In this document: piece by piece, positions 54,258 to 64,000 of the stretch
Layout: the number at the start of each line of letters is the position of its first letter
How positions within the stretch are numbered: the stretch's first letter is position 1
Origin: Kangiella shandongensis
GTDB taxonomy: Bacteria > Pseudomonadota > Gammaproteobacteria > Enterobacterales > Kangiellaceae
Assembly (NCBI RefSeq): GCF_020005365.1
Contig: NZ_JACNML010000001.1
Coordinates: 186,001 to 250,000 of the forward strand
DNA length: 64,000 bases
Reading direction: 5' to 3'
Made by a program: the position numbers and the translations under genes
Notes under the pieces: model-generated
Told to the model about the DNA's origin: nothing
What the model saw: the letters and a program-made list of their open reading frames with translations, nothing else
Databases searched by the model: none

Positions 54258-55628
54258 CTAGCTTTCAATTTGACCTAGAGTCATCAAGTCCTTTTGACTA
54301 ATACGTGATTTATCAACCTGTAAATATACCTTGCCCTCTGTGCCACTAGCAACCGCTTCCATCACTCCAGGCATTTTTAATGCAGAAATCTGTGCTTTTT
54401 TGCCTGATTCTTCGTTTTTGTCGCTGAGTTGTATCACAACTTTCTGCACTTCAGGCAGTTTTCCCAGAAAAGCCAACGCCAGTCCAGCTGCCGCTGCCAG
54501 CGCTATATTCATATATAGAATTCCGTCAACGCCTAACTTAGGCAATAGATATCCGGTCAAACTACCACCAAGGAAAGCCCCCAGGAATTGGCTGGTGCTA
54601 AAGATACCCAGAGCCGTACCTCGATACTGGGAACCAAACAGGTTTGAAACGGTAGATGGTAGCTTGGCTTCCAGCAAGTTAAAGCCAGCGAAGAATAATG
54701 TCAGTACGACTAACCAGAAGGCAATGTGGGTAAAGCCGGAAAATAAACTGGCAAGCGCGAGAACAATGACAAAAAAGGCCAATTGCATGATTTGTCGATG
54801 CTTTTTCTTGCGCTCGGCTCTCAGCATCATTGGTACCATCAGTGCAATGGATAAAACTAAGACGATTAAATAAATCCATGAGTGCTGACTAAGCTCAAAA
54901 CCGCTAGTCTCCAGCTTCTCTGGCACAATCATGAATACAGCCACTAAAGACCAGTGAATCACAAACACCGCCAGCGCCAGCACAAAAATACGCCCTTTGG
55001 CAGTAACATAACGCCAACGCTCAGCAAAACTTAAATTCAAATGCACACTGCTGGCCTGACCGCCTTTCGGCACCAGAGTTGCAGCAACCACTAAGGCCAC
55101 TGTCGCTAAAGCAGCAATGACAAAAAACAACCCCTGCAATGACAGCCAGTTAGCCAATAAAGGTCCTAGAATCAAAGAGATGGCAAAAGCCAGCCCAATA
55201 CTGGCACCAATCATGGCCATTATCTTTGAACGTTGCTGTGGTCGACTTAAATCCGCCGCCAAAGCCATCACCGCACTGGCTATAGCCCCAGCGCCTTGCA
55301 AAGCACGTCCGGCAATCAAGCCCCAAATCGACTCAGAAAAGCCTGCCACTAAGCTACCGGCAATAAACACCAGTAAACCACCATAAATCACAGGCTTACG
55401 GCCAATTTTATCAGATAAAACACCGAGCGGCAGCTGCAGTATGGCCTGCGATAAACCGTAAATGCCCAAAGCCAGGCCAAGTAAAGGCAGCGTGGCACCT
55501 TCCAGATCGGCCCCTAGAATACGAATAACGGGCAATAGCATAAAGAGCCCAAGCATACGCAAGGCAAAAATACTGGCGAGAGAAACCGCGGAACGACGTT
55601 CTGTACTAGTCAAAGAAGAGGACTTCAT
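54258..55628 (-). CDS. MFS transporter, YajR-like
   Basis: 456 residues with 12 helices. The MFS motif GVLSDKIGRKPVIYGGLL (about 74-91) is intact. A cytoplasmic C-terminal domain of about 60 residues follows the last helix (ISALKMPGVMEAVASGTEGK), like the YAM domain of E. coli YajR. The substrate is unknown; YajR is a proton-driven drug-efflux-type carrier. It lies 30 bases upstream of ssb on the same strand. Confidence 0.85.
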   Translation of the reverse strand: MKSSSLTSTERRSAVSLASIFALRMLGLFMLLPVIRILGADLEGATLPLLGLALGIYGLSQAILQLPLGVLSDKIGRKPVIYGGLLVFIAGSLVAGFSESIWGLIAGRALQGAGAIASAVMALAADLSRPQQRSKIMAMIGASIGLAFAISLILGPLLANWLSLQGLFFVIAALATVALVVAATLVPKGGQASSVHLNLSFAERWRYVTAKGRIFVLALAVFVIHWSLVAVFMIVPEKLETSGFELSQHSWIYLIVLVLSIALMVPMMLRAERKKKHRQIMQLAFFVIVLALASLFSGFTHIAFWLVVLTLFFAGFNLLEAKLPSTVSNLFGSQYRGTALGIFSTSQFLGAFLGGSLTGYLLPKLGVDGILYMNIALAAAAGLALAFLGKLPEVQKVVIQLSDKNEESGKKAQISALKMPGVMEAVASGTEGKVYLQVDKSRISQKDLMTLGQIES

Positions 55629-55745
55629 AAATGAATACGCTAATAATCAGTAAAAGGCTTTTCGCAAGGCCTCATTTCACGCTATAGTTAACGGTTTGTG
55701 ATTCTCGCATTTTATCGCGTAAAGACCAAATTTATTTTCATACCA

Positions 55746-55765
55746 TCGGCACAAACCGGTGCCGA
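55746..55765 (+). promoter_or_regulatory. Inverted repeat in the uvrA leader
   Basis: TCGGCAC / GTGCCGA arms around a six-base centre, about 70 bases before uvrA, with a second small palindrome (CACAC / GTGTG) nearby. No CTG-N10-CAG LexA box is evident between 55629 and 55835. Confidence 0.4.
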
Positions 55766-55835
55766 CTTCATATTCACACACACAGTGTGATGATACGCGA
55801 AGCGACAACAACCAGATTTAAGCAGCAGGAACTAG

Positions 55836-58655
55836 ATGGATAATATAGACATCCGCGGTGCTAAGACCCACAACCTAAAGAATATCGACTTGGTTTTACC
55901 TCGAGATAAGCTCATCGTGATTACCGGTTTATCCGGCTCAGGTAAGTCCTCACTTGCCTTCGATACCTTATATGCCGAAGGCCAACGTCGTTATGTTGAG
56001 TCTTTATCAGCTTATGCTCGTCAATTCTTATCGTTAATGGAAAAGCCCGATGTAGAGCACATTGAAGGCTTATCACCAGCCATTTCGATTGAGCAGAAAT
56101 CGACCTCACATAACCCTCGCTCGACCGTAGGTACCATTACCGAAATATATGACTATCTGCGCTTGTTATTTGCCCGTGTAGGTACGCCACATTGCCCGGA
56201 GCACCAGTTACCGCTTAAAGCACAGACCGTTAGTCAGATGGTAGACGCCGTACTGGAGCGAGAAGCCGGTGAAAAACTGATGTTATTGGCACCCGTGGTA
56301 CAAAACCGTAAGGGTGAGCATATTCAGCTGATGCAGGAGCTGCAGGCCAAAGGCTTTGTGCGCGCCCGGATTAATGGCGAGGTTCATGAGTTAGCCAATC
56401 CGCCAGAACTGGAATTACGCAAAAAACATACCATTGAGGTTATTGTTGATCGGTTTAAGGTTAAGCCCGATCTTCAGCAGCGCTTGGCGGAATCCTTTGA
56501 AACAGCATTAGACATTGCTGACGGAATCGCCCGCGTGGCCGCGATGGATGACCCCAAAGCGAAAGAGATGGTCTTTTCAGCGAAATACGCCTGCCCAACC
56601 TGTGGTCACTCGATTCAGGAACTGGAGCCGCGCATTTTCTCCTTCAACAACCCAGCGGGCGCCTGCCCAACCTGTGATGGTTTAGGTGTTGATCAGTTCT
56701 TCGACCCGGATAAAATTATTACTAACGAAGACATCTCCCTGGCCGGTGGGGCTATTCGTGGCTGGGATCGGCGCAATGTTTACTACTTCCACATGCTACA
56801 GTCGCTAGCCAAGCACTATGATTTTGATATCGAAGCACCTTGGAGCAGCCTGCCTAAGAAAATCCAAAATGTGATTTTACACGGTAGTGGTTCTACCCAG
56901 ATTAACTTCGAATACAGCAATGATCGTGGGGATAGCTACCATCGTAAACATCGCTTCGAAGGTATCATTCCGAATATGCAGCGACGCTACCATGAAACCG
57001 AATCCAGTGCGGTTCGTGAAGAACTGCAAAAATACATGACCACGCAAAGCTGTTCCAGCTGTGATGGCACGCGTCTTAATGAAAACTCGCGAAATGTCTT
57101 CATCGAGGGTACTGCGCTACCTGAAATCACGCGCTGGTCGATTGAAGATAGTCATAACTATTTCAATACCCTGGACCTCCCCGGCCAGCGTGGTGAAATT
57201 GCTTCCAAGGTCTTAAAAGAAATTTGTGAACGTTTAGGCTTCCTGGTTAATGTCGGACTCGACTACCTGACCCTGGAGCGAAGCGCCGATACATTATCCG
57301 GCGGTGAAGCCCAGCGTATTCGTCTCGCCAGCCAGATTGGTGCTGGTCTGGTCGGTGTCATGTACATTCTTGATGAGCCGTCGATTGGCTTACACCAACG
57401 CGACAACGATCGATTATTGAAAACATTGGAACATCTTCGTGATCTGGGTAATACCGTGATCGTGGTTGAGCATGACGAAGATGCGATTCGTGCAGCCGAT
57501 TACGTCGTGGATATTGGCCCCGGGGCAGGTGTTCACGGCGGCGAAGTGGTTGCTGCAGGCGAACTCGACGATATTCTTAAAAAGAAAGATTCACTCACCG
57601 CTAAATACTTAACTGGCGAGTTAAAAATTGAAGTCCCAGCCGAGCGCACTAAAGCCGATAAAAAAAAGTTTATCTCGGTCAAAGGTGCGACAGGTAATAA
57701 CCTTAAAGATGTGAATTTAGATTTACCGGTTGGATTATTAACCTGTATCACTGGTGTGTCAGGTTCCGGTAAATCGACGCTGATCAACGATACGCTGTAC
57801 CCTATCGTGGCGCGCAAGATCAATAAGTCGAGTCTTCAGCCAAAAGCTTACGAATCCATTGATGGTTTAGATCATATTGATAAAGTGGTTGATATCGACC
57901 AAAGCCCCATCGGTAGAACGCCTCGTTCAAACCCTGCGACTTACACTGGAATTTTCACCCCAATCCGTGAGCTTTTTGCAGGCACACAAGAGTCGCGAGC
58001 TCGTGGTTATAAACCCGGGCGATTCAGCTTCAACGTCAAAGGCGGACGCTGCGAAGCTTGTCAGGGTGATGGCGTGATCAAAGTTGAAATGCACTTCCTG
58101 CCCGACGTCTATGTTGCGTGTGATGTGTGTAAAGGCAAACGCTACAATCGTGAAACTTTAGAAGTCTTATACAAAGGCAAAAACATTCATAACGTATTAG
58201 AGCTAACGGTTGAAGACGCGCGCGAATTCTTTGACCCGATTCCTGCGGTCGCTCGTAAATTGCAAACGCTGATGGATGTTGGACTGTCCTACATTAAACT
58301 CGGCCAGGCAGCAACAACCTTGTCGGGCGGTGAAGCACAGCGCGTTAAACTCTCACGCGAATTGTCGAAGCGAGATACTGGACAAACGTTGTATATTCTC
58401 GATGAACCGACAACCGGCCTACATTTCCATGACGTAAACCAGCTTCTGAAAGTCCTGCATCGCCTACGTGATCACGGTAATACGGTAGTGGTTATCGAAC
58501 ACAATCTCGACGTCATTAAAACTGCCGACTGGATTGTCGATCTCGGCCCTGAGGGTGGTAGCAAAGGTGGACAGATTATCGCCACAGGAACTCCGGAAGA
58601 CGTTGCTAAAGAAAAATATAGTTATACTGGGAAATACTTGAAGCCAATGCTTTAA
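55836..58655 (+). CDS. uvrA: Excinuclease ABC subunit A
   Basis: 939 residues, full length. Two ABC ATPase halves: Walker [10 protein letters not shown] near 34 and GVSGSGKST near 640; signatures [16 protein letters not shown] and [15 protein letters not shown]; Walker [14 protein letters not shown] and [13 protein letters not shown]. Zinc fingers CPTCGHS...CPTC and CEACQGDG...CDVCKG are present. UvrA finds DNA lesions and loads UvrB in nucleotide excision repair. Confidence 0.98.
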   Translation: MDNIDIRGAKTHNLKNIDLVLPRDKLIVITGLSGSGKSSLAFDTLYAEGQRRYVESLSAYARQFLSLMEKPDVEHIEGLSPAISIEQKSTSHNPRSTVGTITEIYDYLRLLFARVGTPHCPEHQLPLKAQTVSQMVDAVLEREAGEKLMLLAPVVQNRKGEHIQLMQELQAKGFVRARINGEVHELANPPELELRKKHTIEVIVDRFKVKPDLQQRLAESFETALDIADGIARVAAMDDPKAKEMVFSAKYACPTCGHSIQELEPRIFSFNNPAGACPTCDGLGVDQFFDPDKIITNEDISLAGGAIRGWDRRNVYYFHMLQSLAKHYDFDIEAPWSSLPKKIQNVILHGSGSTQINFEYSNDRGDSYHRKHRFEGIIPNMQRRYHETESSAVREELQKYMTTQSCSSCDGTRLNENSRNVFIEGTALPEITRWSIEDSHNYFNTLDLPGQRGEIASKVLKEICERLGFLVNVGLDYLTLERSADTLSGGEAQRIRLASQIGAGLVGVMYILDEPSIGLHQRDNDRLLKTLEHLRDLGNTVIVVEHDEDAIRAADYVVDIGPGAGVHGGEVVAAGELDDILKKKDSLTAKYLTGELKIEVPAERTKADKKKFISVKGATGNNLKDVNLDLPVGLLTCITGVSGSGKSTLINDTLYPIVARKINKSSLQPKAYESIDGLDHIDKVVDIDQSPIGRTPRSNPATYTGIFTPIRELFAGTQESRARGYKPGRFSFNVKGGRCEACQGDGVIKVEMHFLPDVYVACDVCKGKRYNRETLEVLYKGKNIHNVLELTVEDAREFFDPIPAVARKLQTLMDVGLSYIKLGQAATTLSGGEAQRVKLSRELSKRDTGQTLYILDEPTTGLHFHDVNQLLKVLHRLRDHGNTVVVIEHNLDVIKTADWIVDLGPEGGSKGGQIIATGTPEDVAKEKYSYTGKYLKPML

Positions 58656-58672
58656 ATTTTAATTCGTTACAA

Positions 58673-58700
58673 AAAAGCCCGCTTAATAGCGGGCTTTTTC
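58673..58700. terminator. Bidirectional terminator
   Basis: AAAAAAGCCCGC / GCGGGCTTTTT arms between uvrA and the convergent nuclease gene. Confidence 0.9.
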
Positions 58701-58716
58701 CTAACTATGACTTTTC

Positions 58717-61350
58717 TTACTCTGTTACTTCAACCTCTAAATTAGCGCCAAAATAAAACCAACGAGGTGGTACCATGATGTACCAGGTGCCAGTTTGTGG
58801 TGTTGAAACTTGGCAGCTTTCTGTATTATTTTTATTGTTCGAACGACAGTTAAACTTGGCTGGGTTTGGCTTTTTTGCATGGCGCACATAAAGATCGCCA
58901 TTACCCTGACCGCCGTCCAATGTGACACTCAAGCTCTCTACCTCGGCTGGCACTTCAACTGCATAAGTACGCCATACACCGGGTATTGACCATAAGCTTT
59001 GCTTGCTCAGTAATTTACTTTTCTTCTTCACGCGCTGAAAGTCATACTCGGCAATCACTGGGTCGTGATCGGAAGAACGATACGCATCAGTCGAGTAGTA
59101 GTCCTGAATTTGTGCCTGGGTTTTATACTCGACGTTATAGTCTAAAACTCGTGGTTCATCAGCGTTGATATGCCACTCAGTAACGCCGACTAATTTGCTC
59201 GCCAATTCGCTGGTAGCTAAAGCATGGTCCAAGCTACCTGACCAACCTTTGAATACATAACTGTGATCAGTGGTCTGTGTCAGGTTAACGTAACCGTTTT
59301 GCTCTAGCTCATGAACAGGATCTTCTTTAGCGTAAGCATTCAGATCACCCAGAATCATAATGTTCGACGTTGCGGCCCCCGTTGGATCTGTCGCTAACCA
59401 ATTCGCGAGGTACGATGAGGCTTCGGTACGACGTTCGTTCCAACATCCCTGGAAATCACCCTGATCTTCGTTAGCGCTACCATCGCTCGGACAGCTGCCT
59501 TTCGATTTAAAGTGGTTTACCGCTACTGTAATCAATTCACCAGTACTGTCATGCCTAAAAGTTTGCACCAGTGGTTGACGGTTTTTATCATCAAAAGGAT
59601 AGGCATCCGTTGTTACCGCTGTGCCCTCTTCCGATACTGAACTGTTGCGATACAAAATACCTACCGCGATAGCATCAGTGCCCACTTGTGACTCTGCAGG
59701 TTGGGCATAAGCATATTGCTCGTTTGCTGGAGCCAGAGCATTAAGGCCATCGACTAAGTCTTGAATCGCACTGTTACTGCCAAAGCCGTCATTTTCAATT
59801 TCCATGATGCCGATAATGTCCGCATCCATCGCTAGAATCGCGTTGATGATTTTATCGCGTTGACGTTGGAACTCGTCAAACGTATCCGCACCGCGTGCAG
59901 TTGGGAAGCCGCCGCCCTGACCATCACCGTTAAAGTAATTCAAAACGTTGAAACTGGCGACGCGAATATTACCGGTTCCCGGTAACTGAGGAGCAGAGGT
60001 TCTTGGATTCGTTGACGTAAAGGTTGGCATTTGTGTTGGCTGGACACGATAAGCACTAAAGCTGTAATCCATCACGCCCACAACGCCATCGACGGTATCA
60101 CCAGCACGAACCGTATTGTAGAACGACAGGTCACCCGTCGGGTAAATGATGGTTTCAGGATTCTGGCCAGTACGGTAATCATCCAGAATAATGGTACTTA
60201 ACTCGTTAGTATCAGCCACTTGCTGTGCATCAGCCCCTGGACGATAAAGCTGCGTTGGCTGGAATAAACGATCCGTTGCTAAAACCAGTTCACCATATCG
60301 ACCAAGATTGTAGTTTTCGGTCACTTTTAAAGACTGCTGAAACTCGACTAACATGCCTTCCTGCGCTTCCAAGTCATTTTTAGAAGTCAACGGCAGTTGA
60401 ATCAGGGTTGGTGCCGGTACCGGTGACGTGCCGCAGTTAATCAAGTCAGTGATATTTGTCAGCTGGGTCTTGCCATAATACTCATCCACAGTACCCGCGA
60501 TACGGACGCGCTCACCCACCGACAAGTTATAAGCGTTGGAACCTAACCATACCATCAAGCCTTCAGATGTTGACGAGTCATTATCTTCTTCCGCGATGGT
60601 CTCTTGCACGAAGTAGCTATTCAGTTGACCTGATGCCGTAAAATCCGCGGTAACAACCGCTTCAATGATGACATCCTGTCCATCCAATGGGCTGACTAAA
60701 CCATTACCCTGAATATCATGAATAAAGGTTTTGGCATCACCACAGGCACCGATATCACCGGGATTGGTGCTGCCACCACCCTGATATTGCCCCAAGTCTG
60801 AAAAGTCATCCTGGACTAAAGCATCCCAATGACTGACAACATCATAGTTATCAGAACTATTGGTATCAGCGCTGGATGTGGTTTTACGCAATAACGTCAT
60901 GTTCTGCGTTTTTGCTGAGCTGTCCCCCCAGTAGCTGCCTGGGTCCGTACCGACTTGACCAATGCTATCAATAAGGCCAGAAGCGTTAACTAATTCAATA
61001 GCGTCGTCACCATTAAACCAGCTGGAACCATTAATTTGATCGGCTACGCTTAAAATAGCAGCATCAGCCTGACTTTGTGCGATGACAAACGTTTGCTGAC
61101 CATTGATGGTGCCAGAAAGATTAATGCTGGTTGCTGGAGTTGTATTACCATTAAAATAAAACTTTAGTTGGTAATCGCTTAAGTCGATTGAACTGTTAGA
61201 ATCGTTGTAAAGTTCGATAGCCTTGTTATAGCTACTCCCTTCAACGTATTCAGAAATAATTAAATCTGCATTTGCCTGAGAAATACTCAGTGTCCCTAAT
61301 GCCACCGCCAGCAAACTTGCCAGTGGTTTAGATTTCATGAAGTATGACAT
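58717..61350 (-). CDS. ExeM/NucH family extracellular endonuclease
   Basis: 877 residues from the ATG at 61350, preceded by AAGGGG. Signal peptide ending in SQANA; lamin-tail domain (about 28-190, ISEYVEGSSYNKAIELYN); an OB-like region (about 200-430); and an endonuclease/exonuclease/phosphatase domain (about 460-780) with RVASFNVLNYFNGDGQG, MEIENDG, AVNHFKSKGSCPSDG, LGDLNAYAKEDP and SSDHDPV. The C-terminal about 90 residues form a PPC-type domain (GNGDLYVRHAKKPNP). Members degrade extracellular DNA for nutrients or biofilm dispersal. Unlike many relatives it has no GlyGly-CTERM tail. Confidence 0.9.
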   Translation of the reverse strand: MSYFMKSKPLASLLAVALGTLSISQANADLIISEYVEGSSYNKAIELYNDSNSSIDLSDYQLKFYFNGNTTPATSINLSGTINGQQTFVIAQSQADAAILSVADQINGSSWFNGDDAIELVNASGLIDSIGQVGTDPGSYWGDSSAKTQNMTLLRKTTSSADTNSSDNYDVVSHWDALVQDDFSDLGQYQGGGSTNPGDIGACGDAKTFIHDIQGNGLVSPLDGQDVIIEAVVTADFTASGQLNSYFVQETIAEEDNDSSTSEGLMVWLGSNAYNLSVGERVRIAGTVDEYYGKTQLTNITDLINCGTSPVPAPTLIQLPLTSKNDLEAQEGMLVEFQQSLKVTENYNLGRYGELVLATDRLFQPTQLYRPGADAQQVADTNELSTIILDDYRTGQNPETIIYPTGDLSFYNTVRAGDTVDGVVGVMDYSFSAYRVQPTQMPTFTSTNPRTSAPQLPGTGNIRVASFNVLNYFNGDGQGGGFPTARGADTFDEFQRQRDKIINAILAMDADIIGIMEIENDGFGSNSAIQDLVDGLNALAPANEQYAYAQPAESQVGTDAIAVGILYRNSSVSEEGTAVTTDAYPFDDKNRQPLVQTFRHDSTGELITVAVNHFKSKGSCPSDGSANEDQGDFQGCWNERRTEASSYLANWLATDPTGAATSNIMILGDLNAYAKEDPVHELEQNGYVNLTQTTDHSYVFKGWSGSLDHALATSELASKLVGVTEWHINADEPRVLDYNVEYKTQAQIQDYYSTDAYRSSDHDPVIAEYDFQRVKKKSKLLSKQSLWSIPGVWRTYAVEVPAEVESLSVTLDGGQGNGDLYVRHAKKPNPAKFNCRSNNKNNTESCQVSTPQTGTWYIMVPPRWFYFGANLEVEVTE

Positions 61351-61507
61351 AACCCCTTCCATTCGTTTGAGTGAAAAAAGGTATTATTGAAAGTGACTGT
61401 GTCAGGCAAAAGTCAATTAGATTACAGCGACATGACGCAGCAACGTTTTGAGACTCACTTAGTAAAACTACAGGCTGATAACATTCTTCATTAAAGTGAC
61501 AAACAAA

Positions 61508-61530
61508 AAGCCCGCCAAAAGGCGGGCTTT
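61508..61530 (-). terminator. Terminator of terC
   Basis: AAGCCCGCC / GGCGGGCTT arms with a four-base loop; the T run lies on the minus strand, 14 bases past the terC stop. Confidence 0.85.
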
Positions 61531-61544
61531 CAAAGTATTAAAGG

Positions 61545-62360
61545 TTAAAGTATCTCTTCCTGAGCTTCCTGCTCCAGTTGAGCTCGAGCCGCAGCTTCTT
61601 GCTTTTTCATCAGATTCTTCCGATATTTCGATTGTACGATATCACTCAGTACCATTACCGTAATGACAAAATAGAAAGTCACTTTGTTCATTGGCTCAAT
61701 TGGGTAACCAAAGAAATGTAACTCAGACTTATGTCCGCCATCGGCCAATAGCATGATGCCCACCACTAACAGAATAAACAAACCCAACACCTCAAACATG
61801 CGGTTCTTTTGCAGGAAGGCTGAAACCGTATCAGCCAACCAAATCATGGCAATACCACTGATGATAATGGCGATAGCCATAATCCAGAAATTATCGGTTA
61901 ACGCCATGGCGCTCAAAATCGAATCGAAAGAGAAAACCAGGTTCATTAAGACAATAAGGAAAATAATTTTACCTGCTGACTGAGGTTTACGATCTTTACC
62001 ATCACCCACTTCCAAAGCCATCATATGCCAGATTTCTTTGACCGCGGTATACATGATAAAAATGCCACCAAAAAGAACGATAATACTTTCTAAATTAAAG
62101 GTTCCGGTAATGACGCCTTCCCAATGAATAGTAAACAGGGTGTCCTTAACGTAGCCGATCAGTTTCACTAAAAGGAACAATAAGATAATTCTTAGTACAA
62201 CCGCCAGACCAATACCTAGCCAACGTACTTTCTTCTGCTTTTCCAGTGGCGCTCGTTTTGATTCCAACGAAATGTATAACAGGTTATCGAAACCTAAAAC
62301 GGCCTGTAAAACGATTAGCATTCCGAGGGTAAATAAGTTTTCTAATGTGAATAGTTCCAT
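61545..62360 (-). CDS. TerC family integral membrane protein
   Basis: 271 residues with about seven helices. VLQAVLGFDNLLYISLES and VLMNLVFSFDSILSAMAL are the paired acidic helix motifs of TerC, which is linked to metal (manganese) export and tellurite resistance. The tail is charged and Glu/Ala/Gln-rich. It is a single gene between two regulators of unknown signal. Confidence 0.88.
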   Translation of the reverse strand: MELFTLENLFTLGMLIVLQAVLGFDNLLYISLESKRAPLEKQKKVRWLGIGLAVVLRIILLFLLVKLIGYVKDTLFTIHWEGVITGTFNLESIIVLFGGIFIMYTAVKEIWHMMALEVGDGKDRKPQSAGKIIFLIVLMNLVFSFDSILSAMALTDNFWIMAIAIIISGIAMIWLADTVSAFLQKNRMFEVLGLFILLVVGIMLLADGGHKSELHFFGYPIEPMNKVTFYFVITVMVLSDIVQSKYRKNLMKKQEAAARAQLEQEAQEEIL

Positions 62361-62435
62361 CTGTTGTTCTCTATAGTTATTGGTTAAACTGAGCTCATTC
62401 TAGCACAGCATTTTGACATTTCGAGTTCTTGAGCA

Positions 62436-62915
62436 ATGAACAAAAGTAAAATTACCATAGAGCACTTCAAGCCTGAGTTAGCTAACGATTTCAAAACCAT
62501 CAACCAGGCATGGATAGAGAAGTATTTTGTTATCGAAGAAGAAGATCAGCGCGTACTCAACGACCCACAAAAATATATCATTGATACTGGCGGTGAAATA
62601 CTTTTTGCCCGAAATAATGCTACTAGCGAGATTATCGCAGCCTGTGCGTTAAAGAAGTGGGCAGAAGATGAGTATGAGCTCTCGAAGATGGGGGTGCTCG
62701 AAGGATATCAAGGCTCAGGCGTCGGCAAGCTCCTCGCCAAAGCCGTAATCGAAGAAGCTAGAAAACTAGGTTGTAAACGCTTATTCCTGGAGTCTAATCG
62801 CAAGCTCAAGCCCGCGATGAAACTGTACCAGCAACTCGGTTTTAAAGAGTTCACCAATCATGAGTCTCGAGTTGATTATGACCGGTGCGATATAGTGATG
62901 GAGATGTTTTTATAG
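62436..62915 (+). CDS. GNAT family N-acetyltransferase
   Basis: 159 residues. The acetyl-CoA loop GYQGSGVGKLLAKAVIEEA is near 95-113, with LSKMGVLEGYQG before and KLYQQLGFKEF after it. The PxxYAAFR-like start (WIEKYFVIEEEDQRVL) resembles small bacterial GNATs. The substrate is unknown. The gene is divergent from terC. Confidence 0.88.
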   Translation: MNKSKITIEHFKPELANDFKTINQAWIEKYFVIEEEDQRVLNDPQKYIIDTGGEILFARNNATSEIIAACALKKWAEDEYELSKMGVLEGYQGSGVGKLLAKAVIEEARKLGCKRLFLESNRKLKPAMKLYQQLGFKEFTNHESRVDYDRCDIVMEMFL

Positions 62916-62990
62916 TTTTATAACTGTCTCAGGGATTATAAAAAATAGTTGGTGTTTAAAGCTATAATCATGGTTTTCGACCTTCGTCGA

Positions 62991-63024
62991 GATACTTTCT
63001 CTTGGATGAGCAAGAGAAAGTATC
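62991..63024. repeat. 14-bp inverted repeat hairpin
   Basis: GATACTTTCTCTTG and CAAGAGAAAGTATC flank a six-base loop. The following bases, CAAAGAGAAACTC, resemble a short dispersed motif (AAAGAAAGTAxCCAAAGAAA-type) that I recall from many gammaproteobacterial genomes. Confidence 0.65.
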
Positions 63025-63078
63025 CAAAGAGAAACTCACTCCGATATTGAGGCCATTCAAAGAATGGCTACCTGTGTC

Positions 63079-63201
63079 ATTCCCAAAATACTTAACGTAC
63101 CAGAGTTTATAGCACTTCCTTGTGCTAAAAACTCTTACCAAAATCATCCCCTTAAAAGGATTTCCATTGGTCACAAATTTTGGTTACTATATTTTGGGAA
63201 T
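63079..63201. repeat. 123-bp imperfect palindromic element with 12-bp terminal inverted repeats
   Basis: ATTCCCAAAATA opens the element and TATTTTGGGAAT closes it. Inside are two further inverted repeats: AGAGTTT-x-TAGCAC / GTGCTA-x-AAACTCT, and ACCAAAAT / ATTTTGGT. The whole could fold as a branched cruciform or RNA. No transposase and no clear target duplication is seen. The gap 62916-63277 has no gene I can support; its reading frames are by-products of the palindromes. Confidence 0.6.
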
Positions 63202-63277
63202 AACTCAGCTCAATATAAGGAGAATACTCCGTGCTTGCTACCAGTAATGCAATGCACAACTCAAGCTCTCTTGTAAA

Positions 63278-64000
63278 CTAGTCAGCAACGATTTTCGCTG
63301 AAATCACTTTATCGTTCTGCTCTAGCTGCATTGCGTTATCCATGCCTTCGACGACTTTACCGAAAATCGTGTAGTTACTATCCAGATGTAGATTTGGAGC
63401 AGTATTGATGAAGAACTGACCTCCTCCGGTATCCTTACCCAGCGTTGCCATGCCTACCGTGCCCGGTAGGTGCGACCGATAGGATAGCTCTTCTCGGATG
63501 CTATAGTCTACTGAGCCTGAGCCGTCACCAATATTACTCCCCCCCTGAGCCACGAAGTCCGGGATCACTCGATGAAAGTAACTGTTGTCATAATAGCCGT
63601 CATTAACCAGTCGGATGAAGTTAGCCGAGGTGTAAGGTGTATCTGCATACAGTTGGATCGTTATTGGACCTTGTGTGGTATTTAGTAAAACAATGGAATC
63701 CACATCAGGTAACTCTTCTGGTGTATTACTTGGCTCACCTGAGGTTTCTCTCTCCGGCTGCAGTGCCTGCTGGGCGCCTCGCGCAATAATCGCTTTATCG
63801 CTTTTTACTAATTGCTGAAGCTGGTCTTCATCCTGCAATTTGCTGAAGTAAGCAATAGCCGCTCGCTGTAAATTAGGGTCCGTACTATTCACCCACTTTT
63901 GTGTAGTATCTCCATCCGCTTTATTCGCTCTGATTAACACCATTAAAGCTTCTGACTGAACCCAACTATTGTTACTGGACAACTTTTTAGTTACCGCCTG
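63278..64000 (-). CDS. Peptidylprolyl isomerase (cyclophilin) with upstream repeat region, 5' end outside the window
   Basis: The minus-strand frame is open to the window edge (240 codons visible). Its start lies outside; the TTG at 63982 is only an internal possibility. Residues before the cyclophilin domain (WVQSEALMVLIRANKADGD, AAIAYFSKLQDEDQLQQL) read as HEAT-like helices. The cyclophilin domain (last about 140 residues) has TTQGPITIQLYADTPYTSANF, YDNSYFHRVIPDFVAQGG, GMATLGKDTGGGQFFI and FGKVVEGMD. It speeds prolyl isomerisation; as part of a larger protein it may be an envelope or cytoplasmic scaffold. Confidence 0.88.
   Translation of the reverse strand, partial: QAVTKKLSSNNSWVQSEALMVLIRANKADGDTTQKWVNSTDPNLQRAAIAYFSKLQDEDQLQQLVKSDKAIIARGAQQALQPERETSGEPSNTPEELPDVDSIVLLNTTQGPITIQLYADTPYTSANFIRLVNDGYYDNSYFHRVIPDFVAQGGSNIGDGSGSVDYSIREELSYRSHLPGTVGMATLGKDTGGGQFFINTAPNLHLDSNYTIFGKVVEGMDNAMQLEQNDKVISAKIVAD

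Noticed and set aside
55629..55835. LexA (SOS) box before uvrA
   Set aside because: No CTG-N10-CAG match was found by eye.
62968..63276. Two short frames (68 and 70 codons) on opposite strands
   Set aside because: They come from the inverted repeats of the palindromic element and lack ribosome sites.
1..64000. tRNA, rRNA, prophage, insertion sequence or restriction/defence genes
   Set aside because: No sequence or domain evidence for any of these was seen when reading the window.

Overview
The window reads as a chromosomal segment of a marine, proteolytic gammaproteobacterium. Moderate-to-low G+C, several secreted peptidases, amino-acid-derived nitrogen metabolism, TIGR04219-type and MipA-type outer-membrane barrels and an enlarged PstC/PstA pair together resemble Kangiella or a close relative. 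This is an inference from gene content and remembered protein families, not from a search. Genes are dense on both strands. I see no prophage, CRISPR array, insertion sequence, rRNA or tRNA.

Layout. 1-125: 5' end of an Rrf2/NsrR-type regulator. 365-6919: a five-gene minus-strand operon (periplasmic membrane-anchored protein, sodium:solute symporter, 40-residue membrane peptide, atypical carbamoyltransferase, AsnB-like amidotransferase) divergent from an N-carbamoyl-amino-acid hydrolase; this is the best candidate for an undescribed pathway. 6978-7451: small heat-shock protein with a sigma32-like promoter and a ROSE-like RNA thermometer. 7628-26185: S9 peptidases, tcdA, ampG, a PanE-MsrB fusion with a coupled thioredoxin-like lipoprotein, SPOR and Sel1 lipoproteins, a RutE-like nitroreductase, an M28 peptidase, a 7TMR-DISM diguanylate cyclase, an SDR and glutamate dehydrogenase. 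26241-31784: GcvA-like LysR regulator, a structured intergenic region, citrulline hydrolase ctlX, DUF819, an Mpo1-like protein and a PLP deaminase.

31924-42066 is a compact phosphate regulon: pstC-pstA-pstB-phoU-phoB-phoR on the minus strand, pstS in its own unit at the far end, and an OprO/OprP-like porin divergent from pstC. Pho-box-like 11-bp repeats precede pstS (three copies), pstC and the porin.

42226-53656 carries an MscS channel, a BI-1 protein, a 1728-residue subtilisin-like protease with a GlyGly-CTERM-like tail, and, divergent from it, a tightly overlapped MipA/OmpV - DUF3019 - response regulator - histidine kinase - LysR-type-ligand-domain cluster that looks like an envelope-sensing module. 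53760-64000 holds ssb, a YajR-like MFS transporter, uvrA, an ExeM/NucH-type extracellular nuclease, TerC, a GNAT acetyltransferase, a palindrome-rich intergenic stretch and the 3' part of a cyclophilin gene.

Working picture: secreted peptidases and a nuclease feed the cell with peptides and nucleotides; glutamate dehydrogenase, CtlX and the carbamoyl cluster handle the nitrogen; the Pho regulon scavenges phosphate.
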